DNA of 64,000 nucleotides from Rhizophagus irregularis (lineage: Eukaryota; Glomeromycota; Glomeromycetes; Glomerales; Glomeraceae): the NCBI RefSeq assembly GCF_026210795.1, contig NC_089455.1, forward strand, positions 1,178,001 to 1,242,000, in the 5' to 3' direction. The notes beneath the pieces were generated by a model. The model was not told the DNA's origin, made no database searches, and saw only the letters and a list, made by a program, of their open reading frames with translations. Every line of letters begins with the position of its first letter. Position 1 is the stretch's first letter. Made by a program: the position numbers and the translations under genes. Of the stretch, positions 45,287 to 58,311 are shown piece by piece.

Positions 45287-48200
45287 ATGACCTCTCCTTC
45301 AAGGAAAAAAAATCGTACAATATATTTTCGTCATAAAGTGCATCGCCAACAGCAAGGGCAACAATCGGTAATTATCAATAACATAAATAACACTGGTCAA
45401 AAACCAGGCAAACGTGGCATAGTAGCCTTTATCTTTATTAAAATTATTCGAACTTATACAATTTACAAAAATAAAAAGAAAGATATAAAAATAAAACTAA
45501 CTAAAAACAAAGCTATATAGTCTCCTAAGAAAAATTAAAGTAAAAAGAATTAATCTAAAAAAGAAAAATCGCATTACACTAAATTTCCCCAGATCTTCCC
45601 CCTTGATATATTCCAACCAAAGTAGAAGCAACTATGCTAACAAAATAACGAATAGCGCGCCCACTATAAAAATCGACACTCCATCCTGCAAAAGCTGTTA
45701 TTAAGTAGCACCGTTAAATGACCCATAAAACCCGAAAAGTGATTAAACCAAGGCAAACCATATTTCATCGAGTTCTTCAACCAATCGATTCCGGAGTCAC
45801 GTGAAACGTGTAGGGTCGGAGGTGGTAAAGATGAGTAAGGTATGTACGTCGACAATGGCAGATTAGATGGCTTCGGAGTAGTTTTCAACTTATAGGTAAT
45901 GTTCATCGCGTTTTCCCATCTACTTTTCTCATAAGAACGCGGATTCCAGATTCGTCTTCTGAATTTCTGGACAAAATTGTTATGAATAGCAGCGATAACT
46001 TTAATCGCAGAAGTTCTTGGAATGGACAGATCAACAAATAAGTCGATGAAGAGTTTGGGTAAGCAACCACGGATAAATGCAAAGGAAGACCAATTTGTAG
46101 AAGAAAAGGACCAGCATGAAAAAGAAGTAAGTTTAGCTATAAATGGAGTAGGATCAATATCAGCCAATTTGCTCGCTTCCAGAAGTTTGGAAATCAAATG
46201 ATTTTGATAAGATTGGAGAATTTGTTGCATAGGTAGACGTCGCTTTCTGCACATAAAAAGGTGCATCAGGTCTTCCATGCGGTTGATACAAGAACGGCAA
46301 GTTAATTCGTCCATGTATAAGTCTGGTCGGGTTCGTTTAAGCTTTTCCAATGTAGGCAAATCATCCAAGAAAAGTTTGAATTTAAAGGTTAGGTGTCTTG
46401 AAGCGTGTTTAGGAGTAAAGGATGCATCATGGGAGGGCTTGAAATTTAGAGTGAACCAAGTAAGTTCCCAGTCAACAATATAATCTGTATTAGTTGATAA
46501 TAAAGAAATAAAGTGAAATCGCGTTGAGTTTAACAAATCGCGTATTAACTGCGTTTGATAATATTGTTTTAGAAGGTGTCGCGGATTAGATTCACAGACA
46601 ACGTCATTGTCATAAATTAAGACAAAATCATGGGCAGAGGCCAGGTCCATTCCAGAGATTAAAATACTGGATGACGCGGTATGAGCAGTATTGGCTAAGG
46701 AGTCAGCAAAATCATTTAAATAATTGCCAGAATGAGCTTTAACTTTGACGGGGAGGACAGTCAAATTTTTAGAGAGGATGGTTCGCTCGATAATAGCCCA
46801 AAGTTCAAAATTTGTAGTTTTATAGTACAAATGACTATTTGAGTAGATAGAGGAAAAACAACTTCGAAGACCATCAATGGCAGTTTGCGAGTCAGTATAA
46901 ATAGTAACTTCAGAGTCGCGAGGAGAGATAGTTAAAACAGCGTAAATAGCAGCAGCTTCAGCTCGAGAAGAAGAAGGATTATCACGAATAAGACCGTGAG
47001 CATAAGTAGCGATGGAGTTGGGAAATCCTGCATCGGGGAGGGCACTATTTGCATCCAAGACCAGTATAAACATCGGGAGTGCCTAAATTAATAAGAGACC
47101 CATCAGTGAAAAAGATGTAACGCGAGTCCGAAGAAACGACCAACGGGGAATTTGCAAAGACAGCAGCAGCCTGAGGATTTAATAGCGACAGGGAGTAGCA
47201 GGAGCTACAACAGTATCAGCAGTAATGGAGGATCAAAATCAAAATCCAATCTACTATAATAAAGACGGACACCATCTTCTATATCAGCCTAAGTAAAAGG
47301 GGAAGTCACTTCAGAAGTAGTACGTTTAATCCGCTCATTGGTAGTGGGCAGAATAAGCGAACGTTGTGAGAGACCTTAGGCAATAAAGGAAAGGGTTAAA
47401 TCAGCATTCCGTTTTTTGGAAGGAGGCAGAGGAATGTGAGCAGCGCAACCGAACCCAGGACGAAGGAGAAAGTCTGATGAGATCACCAGGTGAAGATTCA
47501 CAATCAGGGGAAATCCAGTGAACAATAGAACAAGTACCACGACTAACTTGGACTAAAAGTTGTTTGCCAAAAATGGGAGAACCATAATCGTCCAACGTGA
47601 CAATCCAATTTTTTGTAGTAGGCTGGTGCATTAAAATGCCGAGTCAAATCATAAAAGGAAGAGTCAATCGTAGGCGTAAAATTAAACTGATCCAGCAAAC
47701 GATTATTGGAGTCTGGAATAGTGGTAGCATGTTGAATATCTTGGTACCAATAAGGGATACGGCCAGGGCCACGTCGTCCAACCAAATTGTCATAATAAGC
47801 CTTCCAGGAAATTAAATGAGTTCCTTGGGAGTAACAAGCTGAGATAAATAAAACAGTTGTCGTTTACGCAGGATGGGAAGATAGGCTTTAAAGGCTTTAG
47901 GCGTCATGCATTCAAATAAAGGAACACGTCCATCTAACAAGGACAAATTCAGAAGCTTCGATAGTTGAGTGTGAAGCAAACGAAAAGGAGTAGAAGACAA
48001 GAGAGCAATAGTACATGCGATATAATCTTTCTTAAAAGAAAATAGAGAAGACCATATAGACCAATCTTTAATTAAAAGAGGAGAATTAGGAATCAAAAAA
48101 TTATATTGAATTAAACTCAATCTATAAATAAAAAGAGATTGAATAAATGAAGAAGAAGAATTAGCCATTAAAAATAAATTAGTAATATGACATTGTCGTT

Positions 48201-51200
48201 GATGAGCAAACAAATTAATCAAGCCCAAGGCTTGAGATAAAAATAGAATAGGATTGGGTAAAGAACGGGAAAAATTTGCTTTATGCTTTACAACAGATCG
48301 TATACTTCTCGTTATTAGGTGGCAGTCAGATTCAGATAAGTGAGTAACTTGCATCCGGTATTCAAGTTTCGGTATAAGGACAGCATTATGTAAATACACA
48401 ACTTGTTTGGAAGAGAGCTTAGCGGGGCGAATAGTCGCTGCAAATAAGCAGCATTCACGTTTGAGTTGCTTTTTGACAAAATCCCGGGAGCATTTAATGT
48501 TGAACCAGACACCTAAAAATCGAAAAGAAGTTGTCATGGGAATTGGGGTAATAGTAATAGAAGGAACACTATTTAAAGAGGATAAATCCAAATTAAAAGT
48601 AATAGGGGATAAAGCGGAATTCGAAGTCAAAGGCAACGAATTAGTAATTAGCACATATTTGTTATGATTAGCAGAAGTGTTATTAATATGGTAAAATTCT
48701 TCTGTAATGGATAACATAAATTCCATGCCAGCTTTTGACGAGAAAATAAGAGTGGAGTCATCCATAAATACTAAATTATTAATCTTCAAATCAGGAGAAG
48801 AATTTGGAGAATCGATCAAAGATGATGTAGAAAGAACATAAGGGTCTATCATTTCATTTTTCAAAACAGTAAGTAAGGGATCAATATAAATAACCCATAA
48901 AAGAGGAGAGATAACTTCGCCTTGGTCAATACCAATGCGAACCCTATAAGCAGGCATAGATCCATGAGCGGTGAAAACGCGATTAGTGCGTTTCATGAAA
49001 AGCGATAAGATAAACTTAACAGCGGAAGCAGGAAGACGTATACGCTCTAAAGCAAAACGTAACATTGTCAGATCGACCGAGTCAAAAGCTTTAGAGATAT
49101 CTTGAGAAAGAAACCAAAGCGGGTTTTTGTTGATATCAGCATCATGGATAATAGATTCTAGAGTAATGATAGGGTCGCGGCAAGAGCCACCAGGAAGACC
49201 AGCTAAGTTACCACCTTTTAGAACATCATGTGAAGCCATAATAGTAGACAGGCGATTATAGAAAAGTTTGACAAGAGATTTCCTAATCACTTCAAGTAAG
49301 GTAATAGGGCGAGTATTTTTTAATTGACATTTCCATTCGTGAGGTTTAGGGATGGGAAAAACCATTGCTTGTCGCCATAAGTCAGGAATATCAGCATTGG
49401 AGAGGCATGCTTGAATTAATATGAGGAGCAGAGCCGAGGTACGGGTTCCAAGGTGTTTAAGCATTTCATAGGTAATCATGGAAGGACCAGAGGCTTTACC
49501 GTTAGGAGTGGAAGAGACGGTGGATAACCATTCGTCAAGGGTAGGGGGATTCATTAAAGAATCATAGATGGAGGAGGACACATCATCCATAGGTTGGTAG
49601 GCAGAAGACCATCTATCAGGTAATGTATTGATGGCTACGGGAGGAGTGGACTTTATAAAGACAAAGTTTTGGAAATGGTTAACAACAGCATCATCTACGT
49701 CCTTGGGATCAGTTAATAACTGAGGTCGAGTAGGATGGTCGATGAAGACACGATCCAAAGTGATACGGCGATGAGTGCGAGAAAGCGCTGAATCGATAAA
49801 AGAGGAAAGGTCAGTCTCAAAATTATTATTTCTATCGTCTAAATGAGCACGAATAGAGGAGTCTTGAAATTCTTTTTCTTGAAGTAAGTGAAATCCCCGT
49901 AAGGATTTCGAAATATTAGATAAATCATCAAGAAGTGACTTGAAATTGTCTTGGCGACACAATGAAAGAGAAGAGGGCAAAATAGGGATGAAAGTAAAAA
50001 CTTGCTTATATAATTGAAAAATGTTGTAAATGTATAGACCACTTATGTTCATGAGCAACAGAATAAGTTGAAGGATATTTGCGCAATAGACGTATCGAAT
50101 GCATTAGGCGATTTAAAAACTGATAATGTTGAATTAAAATTTCCAGATCTTTAGGGACCTTAGGAGTATAATTGTTGCCAACAATAGAAGAAGGTAAAGT
50201 AGCGTTGGCAGCTTTGAGGATTCGTAATTGAAGGTATTCGCACATTTGATTGATATGCCAGGAGGAAAAGGTTGAAGGTGAAACATCACATAAAGCATCA
50301 GTTTTATCAGCGAATTCCGTCCATTGGATATCAGTTACAGAATCAAATTTGAAGACACGGCGGGTTTGGCGTTTAAGTTGTCGAGCACGAGCCAGTTTAG
50401 TAGAAGCATAAAGTAAAGACATATCATAATATGTGATGACAGGGTTATGATCAGATGTGCAAATGTCTTGAGCATTAAAAATGCAAGCAGTAAGGGCATA
50501 TCCTTTGAGGAGAGGGCAAGACCATACATAATCAACGCGAGTAATTTGGTCATTGCGATGAAAGGTACCTAAGGAGTTGGAAAGATTAATAGGAGTATAG
50601 TCTTCATATCCATGAGAAAGGAGATGAAAAAATAATCGGTGAATATGTTTTGAAGCAATTTGAGGTTGATTAAAATAAATAGGATAGTATTTATCTATAT
50701 GCATATTAAAATCGCCACAAACAGCGTGGTAAAAACTAGCTTGTTTAGTAAGGGTAAGTTGTTGAATAAGCAAATCAATAGTGTCAGTGCGCAAAACACT
50801 TTCACGAGGGGGAGGGATATAAATAACGAATATACGCAANNNNNNNNNNNNNNNNNNNNNNNNNNNNNNNNNNNNNNNNNNNNNNNNNNNNNNNNNNNNN
50901 NNNNNNNNNNNNNNNNNNNNNNNNNNNNNNNNNNNNNNNNNNNNNNNNNNNNNNNNNNNNNNNNNNNNNNNNNNNNNNNNNNNNNNNNNNNNNNNNNNNN
51001 NNNNNNNNNNNNNNNNNNNNNNNNNNNNNNNNNNNNNNNCCTCCTTTAATGTCAATGGCCTTAAAATGCATGGTCAGACTAAATTAGAAGAGATTTCTAC
51101 CTTCTTTCTCTAAAACATATTTCCTTTGGCGGTATTGTTGATACTCATATCCACCCTAAACAAATGAAGTTTTTATCCAAACGACTTTCTAATTATACTG

Positions 51201-54200
51201 TGTTTTCTTCGAATTTGGATACTTCTATACAAATTCTTTCTTCTGGTGGTGTTTCCCTATTTATAGAAAATTCTCTTGCATCACATGTACAAGACTTTAA
51301 ATCTCATTCTTCACGACTGCTTTCTGTTGATTTATATTTCAAAGGCAATGTTAAATTGCGTATATTTGTTATTTATATCCCTCCCCTGCTGAAAGTGTTC
51401 TGCGCACTGACACTATTGATTTGCTTATTCAACAACTTATCCTTACTAAACAAGCTGGTTTTTATCATGCTGTTTGTGGCGATTTTAATATGCATTTAGA
51501 TAAATATTATCCTATTTATTTTAATCAACCTCAAATTGCCTCAAAACATATATACTGATTACTTTTTCATCTCATTTCTCATGGTTATGAAGATTTTACA
51601 CCCATTAATCTTTCCGACTCTTTAGGTACCTTTCAACGCAATGACCACATTACTCGTGTTGATTATGTATGGTCCTGCCCTCTTCTCAAAGGATTTGCTC
51701 TTACTGCTTGTATTTTTAATGCTCAAGACATCAGCACATCTGATCACAACCCTGTCATCACATATTATGATATGTCTTTACTTTTTGCCTCTACCAAATT
51801 GGCTCGCGCTCGTTAACTTAAACGCCAAACCCGTCGCGTTTTTAAATTTGATTCTGTAACTGATACTCAATGGACGGAATTTGCTGACAAAGCTGATGCC
51901 TTATGTGATGTTTCACCATAAACCTTTTCCTCCTGGCATATCAATCAGATGTGCGAATATCTTCATTCACGAATCCTTAAATCCGCCAACGCTACTTTAC
52001 CTTCTTCTACTGTTGGCAATAATTATGCTCCTAAGGTTCCTAAAGATCTGGAAATTTTAACTCAAAATTATCGGTTTTTAAATCGCCTAATGCATTCGAT
52101 ACGTCTATTGCGCAAATATCCTTTAACTTATTCTGTTGCTCATGAACATAAGTGGTCTATACATTTGCATCGACTTTAAAACATTCTTCAATTATATAAG
52201 AAAGTTCTTACTTTCATTCCTACTCTGCCCTTTTCTCTTTCATCATGTCGACAAGATAATTTCAAGACACTTCTTAATGATTTATCCAATATTTCAAAAT
52301 CCTTACGGGGATTTCATTTACTTCAAGAAAAAGAATTCCAAGACTCCTCCATCCGTGCTCACTTGGACGATAGGAATAATAATATTGAAACTGACCTTTC
52401 CTCCTTTATTGATTCAGCGCTTTCTCGTACCCATCGCCGTATCACTTTGGACCGTGTCTTCATCGACCATCCTTCTCAACCTCAGTTGTTAACTGCTCCT
52501 AAGGACATAGATGACGCTGTTGTTAACCATTTCCAAAACTTTGTACCTATAAAGTCCACTCCTCCTGTATCTATTGATACACTACCTGATAGATGGTCTT
52601 CTGCCTATCAACCTATGGATGATGTGTCCTCCTCCATCTATGATTCTTTAATGAATCCCCCTACCCTTGATGAATGGTTATCCACCGTTTCTTCTACTTC
52701 CTAACGGTAAAGCCTCTGGTCCTTCCATGATTACCTATGAAATGCTCAAACATCTCGGATCTCGTACCTCGGCTTTACTCCTCATTTTGATTCAAGCATG
52801 CCTTTCCAAAGCTGATATTCCTGACTTATGGCGACAAGCAATGGTTTTTCCCATCCCCAAACCTCACGAATGGAAGTGTCAATTAAAAAATACTCGCCCT
52901 ATTACCCTACTTGAAGTGATTAGGAAATCTCTTGTCAAACTATTTTATAATCGCCTTTCTACCATTATGGCTTCACATCATGTCCTTAAAGGAGGTAACT
53001 TAGCTGGTCTTCCTGGAGGTTCTTGCCGTGACCCTATTATTACTCTAGAATCTATTATCCATAATGCTGATGTCAACAAAAACCCACTTTGGATTCTTAT
53101 CAAGACATTTCTAAAGCTTTTGATTCAGTTGATCTAACGATGTTACGTTTCGCTTTAGAACGTATACGTCTTCCAGCCTCCGCTGTTAAGTTCATCCTTT
53201 CACTTTTTATGAAACGCACTAATCGCGTTTTCACTGCTCATGGATCTACGCCTGCCTATAGGGTTCGCATTGGCATTGACCAAGGAGAAGTTATTTCCCC
53301 TCTCTTATGGGTCATTTATATTGATCCCTTACTTACTATTCTGAAGAATGAGATGATGGACCCTTATGTTCTTTCTACACCGTCTTTAATTGATTCTCCA
53401 AGTCCTTCTCTTGATTTGAAGATTAATAATTTAGTATTTATGGATGACTCTACTCTTATTTCCTCGTCAAAAGCTGGCATGGAATTTATGTTATCCATTA
53501 CTGAAGAATTTTATCAGATCAATAACACTTCCGCCAATCATAACAAATATGTGTTAATTACTAATTCGTTGCCCTTGACTTCGAATTCTGTTATATCCCC
53601 TATTACTTTTAATTTGGATTTATCCACTTTAAATAGTGTTCCTTCCATTATTATTACCCCAATTTCCATGACAACTTCTTTTCGTTTTTTAGGTGTCTGG
53701 TTCAACATTAAAAGCTCCCGGGATTTTGTCAAAAAGCAACTCAAACGTGAATGCTGCTTATTCGCAGCGACTATTCGCCCTGCAAAGCTCTCTTCCAAAC
53801 AAGTTGTGTATTTACATAATGCCGTCCTTATACCGAAACTTGAATACCGGATGCAAGTTACTCATTTATCTGAATCTGATTGTCACCTAATAACGAGAAG
53901 TATACGATCTGTTGTAAAGCATAAAGCAAACTTTTCTCGTTCTTTACCTAATTCCATTTTATTTTTGTCTCATGCCTTGGGCTTGATTAATTTGTTTGCT
54001 CATCAACGACAATGTCATATTACTAATTTATTTTTAATGGCTAATTCTTCTTCTTCATTTATTCAATCTCTTTTTATTTATAGATTGAGTTTAATTCAAT
54101 ATAATTTTTTGATTCCTATTTCTCCCCTTTTAATTAAAGATTGGTCTATATGGTCTTCTCTATTTTCTTTCAAGAAAGATTATATCGCATGCACTATTGC

Positions 54201-57097
54201 TCTCTTGTCTTCTACTCCTTTTCGGTTGCTTCACACTCAATTATCAAAGCTTCCAAATTTGTCCTTGATAGATGGACGCGTTCCTTTATTTGAATGCATG
54301 ACGCCTAAAGCCTTTAAAGCCTATTTTCCCATCCTGCGTAAACGACAACTGTTTTATTTATCTCAGCTTGTTACTCCCCAAGGAACTCATTTAATTTCCT
54401 GGAAGGGCTTACTATGACAATTTGGTTGGACGACGTGGCCCTGGCCGTATCCCTTATTGGTACAAAGATATTCAACATGCTACCACTATTCCTGACTCCA
54501 ATAATCGTTTGATGGATCAGTTTAATTTTACGCCTACGATTGACTCTTCCTTTTATGATTTGACTCCTTGTTTATCTTCTCCTCCTACTACAAAAAATTG
54601 GATTGTCACGTTGGACGATTATGGTTCTCCCATTTTTGGCAAACAACTTTTAGTCCAAGCAAGTCGTGGTACTTGTTCTATTGTTCACTGGATTTCTCCT
54701 GATTGTGAATCTTCGCCTGGTGATCTTATTAGACTTTCTCCTTACCCTGGTTGCGCTGCTCATACTCCGCTTCTTCCAAAAACGGAATGCTGATTTAACC
54801 CTTTGTACGCCTACGGTCTCTTTACAACATTCGCTTATTTTGCCCACTACCAATGAACGAATTAGACGTACTACCTCTGAAGTGACTTCACCTTTTACCT
54901 GGGCTGATATAGAAGATGGTGTCCGTCTTTATTATAGTAGATTGGATTTTGATTCCGATTCTTCTTCTGCAGATACCGCTATAGCCCCCCTGATACTCCT
55001 GTCACTATTGAATCCTCGGCTGCTGCTGTCTTTGCAAATTCCCCGCTGGTCATTTCCTCGGATTCGCGCTATATCTTTTTCACTGATGGGTCTCTTATTA
55101 ATTTAGGCACTCCCGATGTCTCTATGGGCTGGTCTTGGATGCAAATAATGCCCCTCGATGCAGGTTTTCCTAACTCTATCGCCACTTATGCTCACGGCCT
55201 CATACGAGATAATCCCTCTTCTTCTCGAGCTGAGGCTGCTGCTATTTATGCAGTTTTAACTATTTCTCCACGCGACTCTGAAGTTACTATTTATACTGAC
55301 TCGCAAACTGCCATTGATGGTCTTCAAAGTTGTTTTTCCTCTATCTACTCAAATAGTCGTTTGTACTATAAAACTACAAATTTTGAACTTTGGGCTATTA
55401 TCGAGCGAACCATCCTCTCAAAAAATTTGACTGTCCTTCCCGTCAAAGTTAAAGCTCATTCTGGCAATTACTTAAACGATTTTGCTGACTCCTTGGCCAA
55501 TACTGCTCATACCGCGTCATCCAGTATTCTGATCTCTGGAATGGACCTGGCCTCTCGCCCTACGATTTTGTCTTAATTTATGACAATGATGTTGTTTGTG
55601 AATTTAATCCGTGACACCTTCTAAAGCAATATTATCAAACGCAGTTAATGCGCGATTTGTTAAACTTAACGCGATTTCACTTTATTTCTTTATTATCAAC
55701 TAATATAGATTATATTGTTGACTGGGAACTTACTTGGTTCACTTTAAATTTTAAGCCCTCACGATGCATCCTTTACTCCTGAAAGACGCTTCAAGACACC
55801 TAACCTTTAAATTCAAACTTTTCTTGGATGATTTGCTACACTGGAAAAGCTTAAACGGACCCGACCAGACTTATACATGGACGACTAATCTGCCGTTTTC
55901 GTATCGAATTCGCATGGTGCCAATCTGATGCACTTCTTTTACGTGCAAAAGACGACGTCTGCCTATGCAGCAAATTCTCCAATCTTATCAAAATCATTTG
56001 ATTTCCAAACTTCTGGAAGCGAGTAATTTGGTTGATACTGATCTTACTCCATTTATAGCTAAACTTACTTCTTTCTTTACGCTGGTTTTTTCTTCTACAA
56101 ATTGGTCCTCCTTCGCCCTTATCCGTGTGCTTACCCAAACTCTTCATCGACTTATTTGTTCGATTTATCCATTCCAAGAACTTCTGCGATTAAAGTTATC
56201 GCTGCTATTCATAACAATTTTGTCCAGAAATTCAGAAGACGAATCTGGAATCCGCGTTCTTATGAGAAAAGTAAATGGGAAAACGCGATGAACATTACCT
56301 ATAAGTTGAAAACTACTCCGAAGCCATCCAATCTGCCATTGTCGACGTACATACCTTACTCATCTTTACCACCTCTGACCCTACACGATTCACGTGACTC
56401 CGGAACCGATTGGTTGAAGAACTCGATGAAATATGGTTTGCCTTGGTTTAATCACTTTTCGGGTTTTATGGGTCGTCTAACGGTGCTACTTAATAACAGC
56501 TTTTGCAGGATGGAGTGTCGATTTTTATAGTGGGCGCGCTATTCGTTATTTTGTTAGCATAGTTGCTTCTACTTTGGTTGGAATATATCAAGGGGGAAGA
56601 TCTGGGGAAATTTAGTGTAATGCGATTTTTCTTTTTTTTAGATTAATTTTTTACTTTATTTTTTCTTAGGAGACTATATAGTTTTGTTTTTAGTTAGTTT
56701 TATTTTTATATCTTTCTTTTTATTTTTGTAAATTGTCAAAGTTCGAATAAATTTAATAAAGATAAAGGCTACTATGCCACGTTTGCCTGGTTTTTGACTA
56801 GTGTAAATCATAATTACAAACTAATATTTATTTATTTAACATATTTATTAGGAACAGAATCACAATTTAGACGAGGCCCTTGCTAATATAATTAATAACA
56901 TGCACATTAGTAATCAGGATAATAATTTCATACCGAGGGAATGGTATGAGAAATTATGGAAGGATTTCCAAAACCTTGAAAGGAATTATGATAGTTTAAA
57001 TATTAGATTTAAATTCGGTTTGGGTCTATGGAGATTAGTTTTAATTTTTACATTACTGTATTTTATAATAACTTTTATAAATAAATGGGTTTATTAA
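45287..57097 (+). CDS. Two-exon small membrane protein gene split by a LINE-filled intron
   Basis: Exon 1 (45287-45367) encodes 27 aa (MTSPSRKKNRTIYFRHKVHR, then QQQGQQS) and ends at GTAATT. Exon 2 (56852-57097) follows a TTATTAG acceptor and encodes 81 aa starting EQNHNLDEALANI. The phases agree (0/0), giving 108 aa with a basic N-terminus and a C-terminal hydrophobic helix (LVLIFTLLYFIITFI) before NKWVY: a tail-anchored-like layout. The intron is about 11.5 kb plus the gap, and nearly all of it is two inverted LINEs. Pairing the exons is inference from phase and boundaries; the family is unknown. Confidence 0.55.
45664..47073 (-). pseudogene. LINE RNase H and C-terminal domain, left copy
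   Basis: A 469-codon open stretch. RNase H motifs: SRAEAAAIYAVL (Glu), VTIYTDSQTAIDGL (Asp) and HSGNYLNDFADSLAN (Asp). Further on, CRSCINRMEDLMHLFMC has the C-x2-C-H-C spacing seen at the end of many LINE proteins. The N-terminal link to the reverse transcriptase is broken by frameshifts between 47074 and 47811. Confidence 0.85.
47401..47785 (-). pseudogene. LINE linker segment between RT and RNase H, left copy
   Basis: Two overlapping short frames (47785-47543 and 47631-47401) continue the element's protein in different phases: VGRRGPGRIPYWYQDIQ, then IVTLDDYGSPIFGKQLLVQ. The frame changes relative to the right copy show independent indels. Confidence 0.7.
47812..50058 (-). pseudogene. LINE reverse transcriptase, left copy
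   Basis: 748 codons open. RT landmarks: NGKASGPSMITYEML, ARPITLLEV-type TRPITLLEVIRKSL, LPGGSCRDPIITLE, QDISKAFDSVDLTM (catalytic Asp), GIDQGEVISPLLW and NNLVFMDDSTLI (the FMDD form of the YxDD box). The frame begins in a different phase from the endonuclease frame, with which it overlaps (50006-50058), because bases are missing relative to the right copy near 50015. It ends early at KELI through a one-base loss. Confidence 0.9.
50006..50839 (-). pseudogene. LINE APE-type endonuclease (5' part lost in gap), left copy
   Basis: Contains YIPPPRES, AVCGDFNMHIDKYYP, RVDYVWSC and TSDHNPVITY, the Asp/His core of AP-like endonucleases. The N-terminal quarter, including the FNVNGL motif seen in the right copy, falls in the N run. 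Confidence 0.85.
50840..51039. other. Assembly gap (200 N)
   Basis: Exactly 200 N, probably a fixed-size placeholder of unknown true length. It lies at the symmetry centre between the two head-to-head LINEs, so the missing DNA should hold at least the first ~320 bp of the left copy and possibly both 5' ends. Translations that run through it are meaningless. Confidence 0.95.
51040..52179 (+). pseudogene. LINE endonuclease, right copy
   Basis: FNVNGLKMHGQTKLEEI, SSGGVSLFIENSL, FVAILICI-region GDFNMHLDKYYP-like text and the SDHNPVITY motif are present, but in several frames. In-frame stops occur (for example TAA near 51111 and 51813), and a TAA at 52177-52179 cuts the link to the RT. Not functional. 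Confidence 0.8.
52190..54417 (+). pseudogene. LINE reverse transcriptase, right copy
   Basis: Same RT motifs as the left copy (LPGGSCRDPIITLE, QDISKAFDSVDL, GIDQGEVISPLLW, NNLVFMDDSTLI), split by frameshifts near 52700 and 53090. It ends at TGA 54415-54417 because of an extra G (GAAGGGCTTACT against GAAGGCTTATT in the left copy). Confidence 0.85.
54418..56530 (+). pseudogene. LINE linker, RNase H and C-terminal domain, right copy
   Basis: The linker (54422-54793, VGRRGPGRIPYWYKDIQ) is followed by RNase H in frame at 55124-55576 (SRAEAAAIYAVL, IYTDSQTAIDG, NDFADSLAN). After DLASRPTILS the frame is lost. The C-terminal block (56102-56530) recovers the frame with PRTSAIKVIAAIHNNFV and KYGLPWFNHFSGF. 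At least four frame changes relative to a full-length protein. Confidence 0.8.
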
Positions 57098-58106
57098 ATA
57101 TTTCTTTTATGATAAAAAAAACTTTAATCGATAAAATCCAATTGTTTCCCGTTACGTAATCAGGCAATATTATTTCCGGTCGGCTGATTGATTTTTTTGT
57201 CGATTTTATATTACTCATAATTTATAAGTTGCCTGTTCATGGTTTGTGTTTATTTTGATTGCGCTGATCTTTTTGTGCAACATGCTAAAAGAACAAAAAA
57301 AAAAAACCTAAAAAAAGTAGTTTTGTTCGAAAAATAAATAGCACCGCGGCGATCAATAAAAGTCAGTTTTGTTAATTTATATCCCAACTTAACTACAAAC
57401 AAATTACATTCGTAAATTTTGAGTAGTACAAAGTTGACCAAAAAATCAGCCGACCAGAAATGAACAGCTGGGGCTAATAAAATTTGGAATAATTAGCATT
57501 GCACAAATCAAAACAAACTGAAAAATCCAACCGACGTATTTTGTGGGTTAGACATAGTCATTCTTCGTATTTTCATCGCGCACTAGACAAAAAGTAATTT
57601 GATATAATTCAGCCTATATTCGACGCCGAATAGTGTTTAAATTGAAACTTTGTGTCACGTAGATCATCTCCATGCTTTTTTAAACTTCATTCTTTCTTTT
57701 CTTCAGTTCTCCTTCCTTTATTCTTCCTTCGTCTTTTCCCTTTTCCTTTCCCTTTCCTTCGCCTTCTCCCTTTCCAACGAAACGTTAGGTTAGTGCTAAC
57801 TAAAGTTACGTTAGAGACTTGTTGGCGTGTGTAATTTCGGGTGGTTTTAGCAAGGTATTGCCCTAAAACTCTAGAATTCTAAATTTGTTAATGCTCACCT
57901 ATTTGAAGTTATTTATTAACTAAATGGGTTTTGTTCGTAGAATTATAGCAAAAATGAGCCAGTAAATTAAAAATATAAACGAACAAACTTTTAGAAATAA
58001 TTTATTTTTTAATGAAATTTGCGTTTCGTTCTTTCAATTTTTATTTTTTAATTGTTTCTTTAACAAACTTATATACGTTTCATTTTTTTTTCTTATTTTT
58101 TTAACT
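57098..58106. other. Intergenic, no gene seen
   Basis: Includes a pyrimidine-rich stretch (57680-57775, CCTTTCCCTTTTCC type) and from 57775 fragments with AACGTTA/GAAACG motifs akin to the hairpin-bearing intron-like units. Confidence 0.4.
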
Positions 58107-58283
58107 GATCGGTTCTTTGAAGTCCTGGACGGAAAAAAACTTATTGATTTTTATAACAAACGTATTTACAAGGACCCTGAAGATTTGGCGAAGAACAAAC
58201 CGTCTAAAAAAGTGAAAAAAAAGGAAACATTAGCTTGTAAAACCTCTCCTACCGAATTCCTATCTCGAAGAAAAGGCCAATGA
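58107..58283 (+). pseudogene. Exon-like coding segment, unknown protein
   Basis: A 58-residue open stretch ending in TGA: FEVLDGKKLIDFYNKRIYKD, then a lysine-rich part and TSPTEFLSRRKGQ. It is preceded by a pyrimidine tract. Composition is protein-like but the family is not recognised. It may be an exon of the same decayed locus as 58312-58416. Confidence 0.35.
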
Positions 58284-58311
58284 TGAACGAATTACTTATG
58301 TTATTTTATAG

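Larger units (their letters stand above)
45397..50839 (-). mobile_element. LINE retrotransposon, left copy
   Basis: Minus-strand non-LTR element: endonuclease (truncated by the gap at 50839), reverse transcriptase, RNase H and a C-terminal cysteine motif, then a ~260-bp 3' UTR ending near the CCAGGCAAACGTGGC block at 45407. It matches 51357-56797 inverted, with scattered differences and indels. No target duplication could be defined. Confidence 0.9.
51040..56797 (+). mobile_element. LINE retrotransposon, right copy
   Basis: Plus-strand mirror of the left copy and more damaged. It begins at the gap with TTTAATGTCAATGGCCTTAA (FNVNGL). It runs through endonuclease (to ~52170), RT (~52190-54417), linker, RNase H (~55130-55560) and C-terminal domain (stop 56528-56530). 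The 3' UTR ends at about GCCTGGTTTTTGACTAGTG (56797). Confidence 0.9.

Noticed and set aside
50660-51071. Frames that run through the N block
   Set aside because: Unknown bases; the apparent peptides are artefacts.
57250-57834. Small proteins at 57250-57441 and 57652-57834
   Set aside because: Low-complexity F/L/K composition from homopolymer and pyrimidine tracts.
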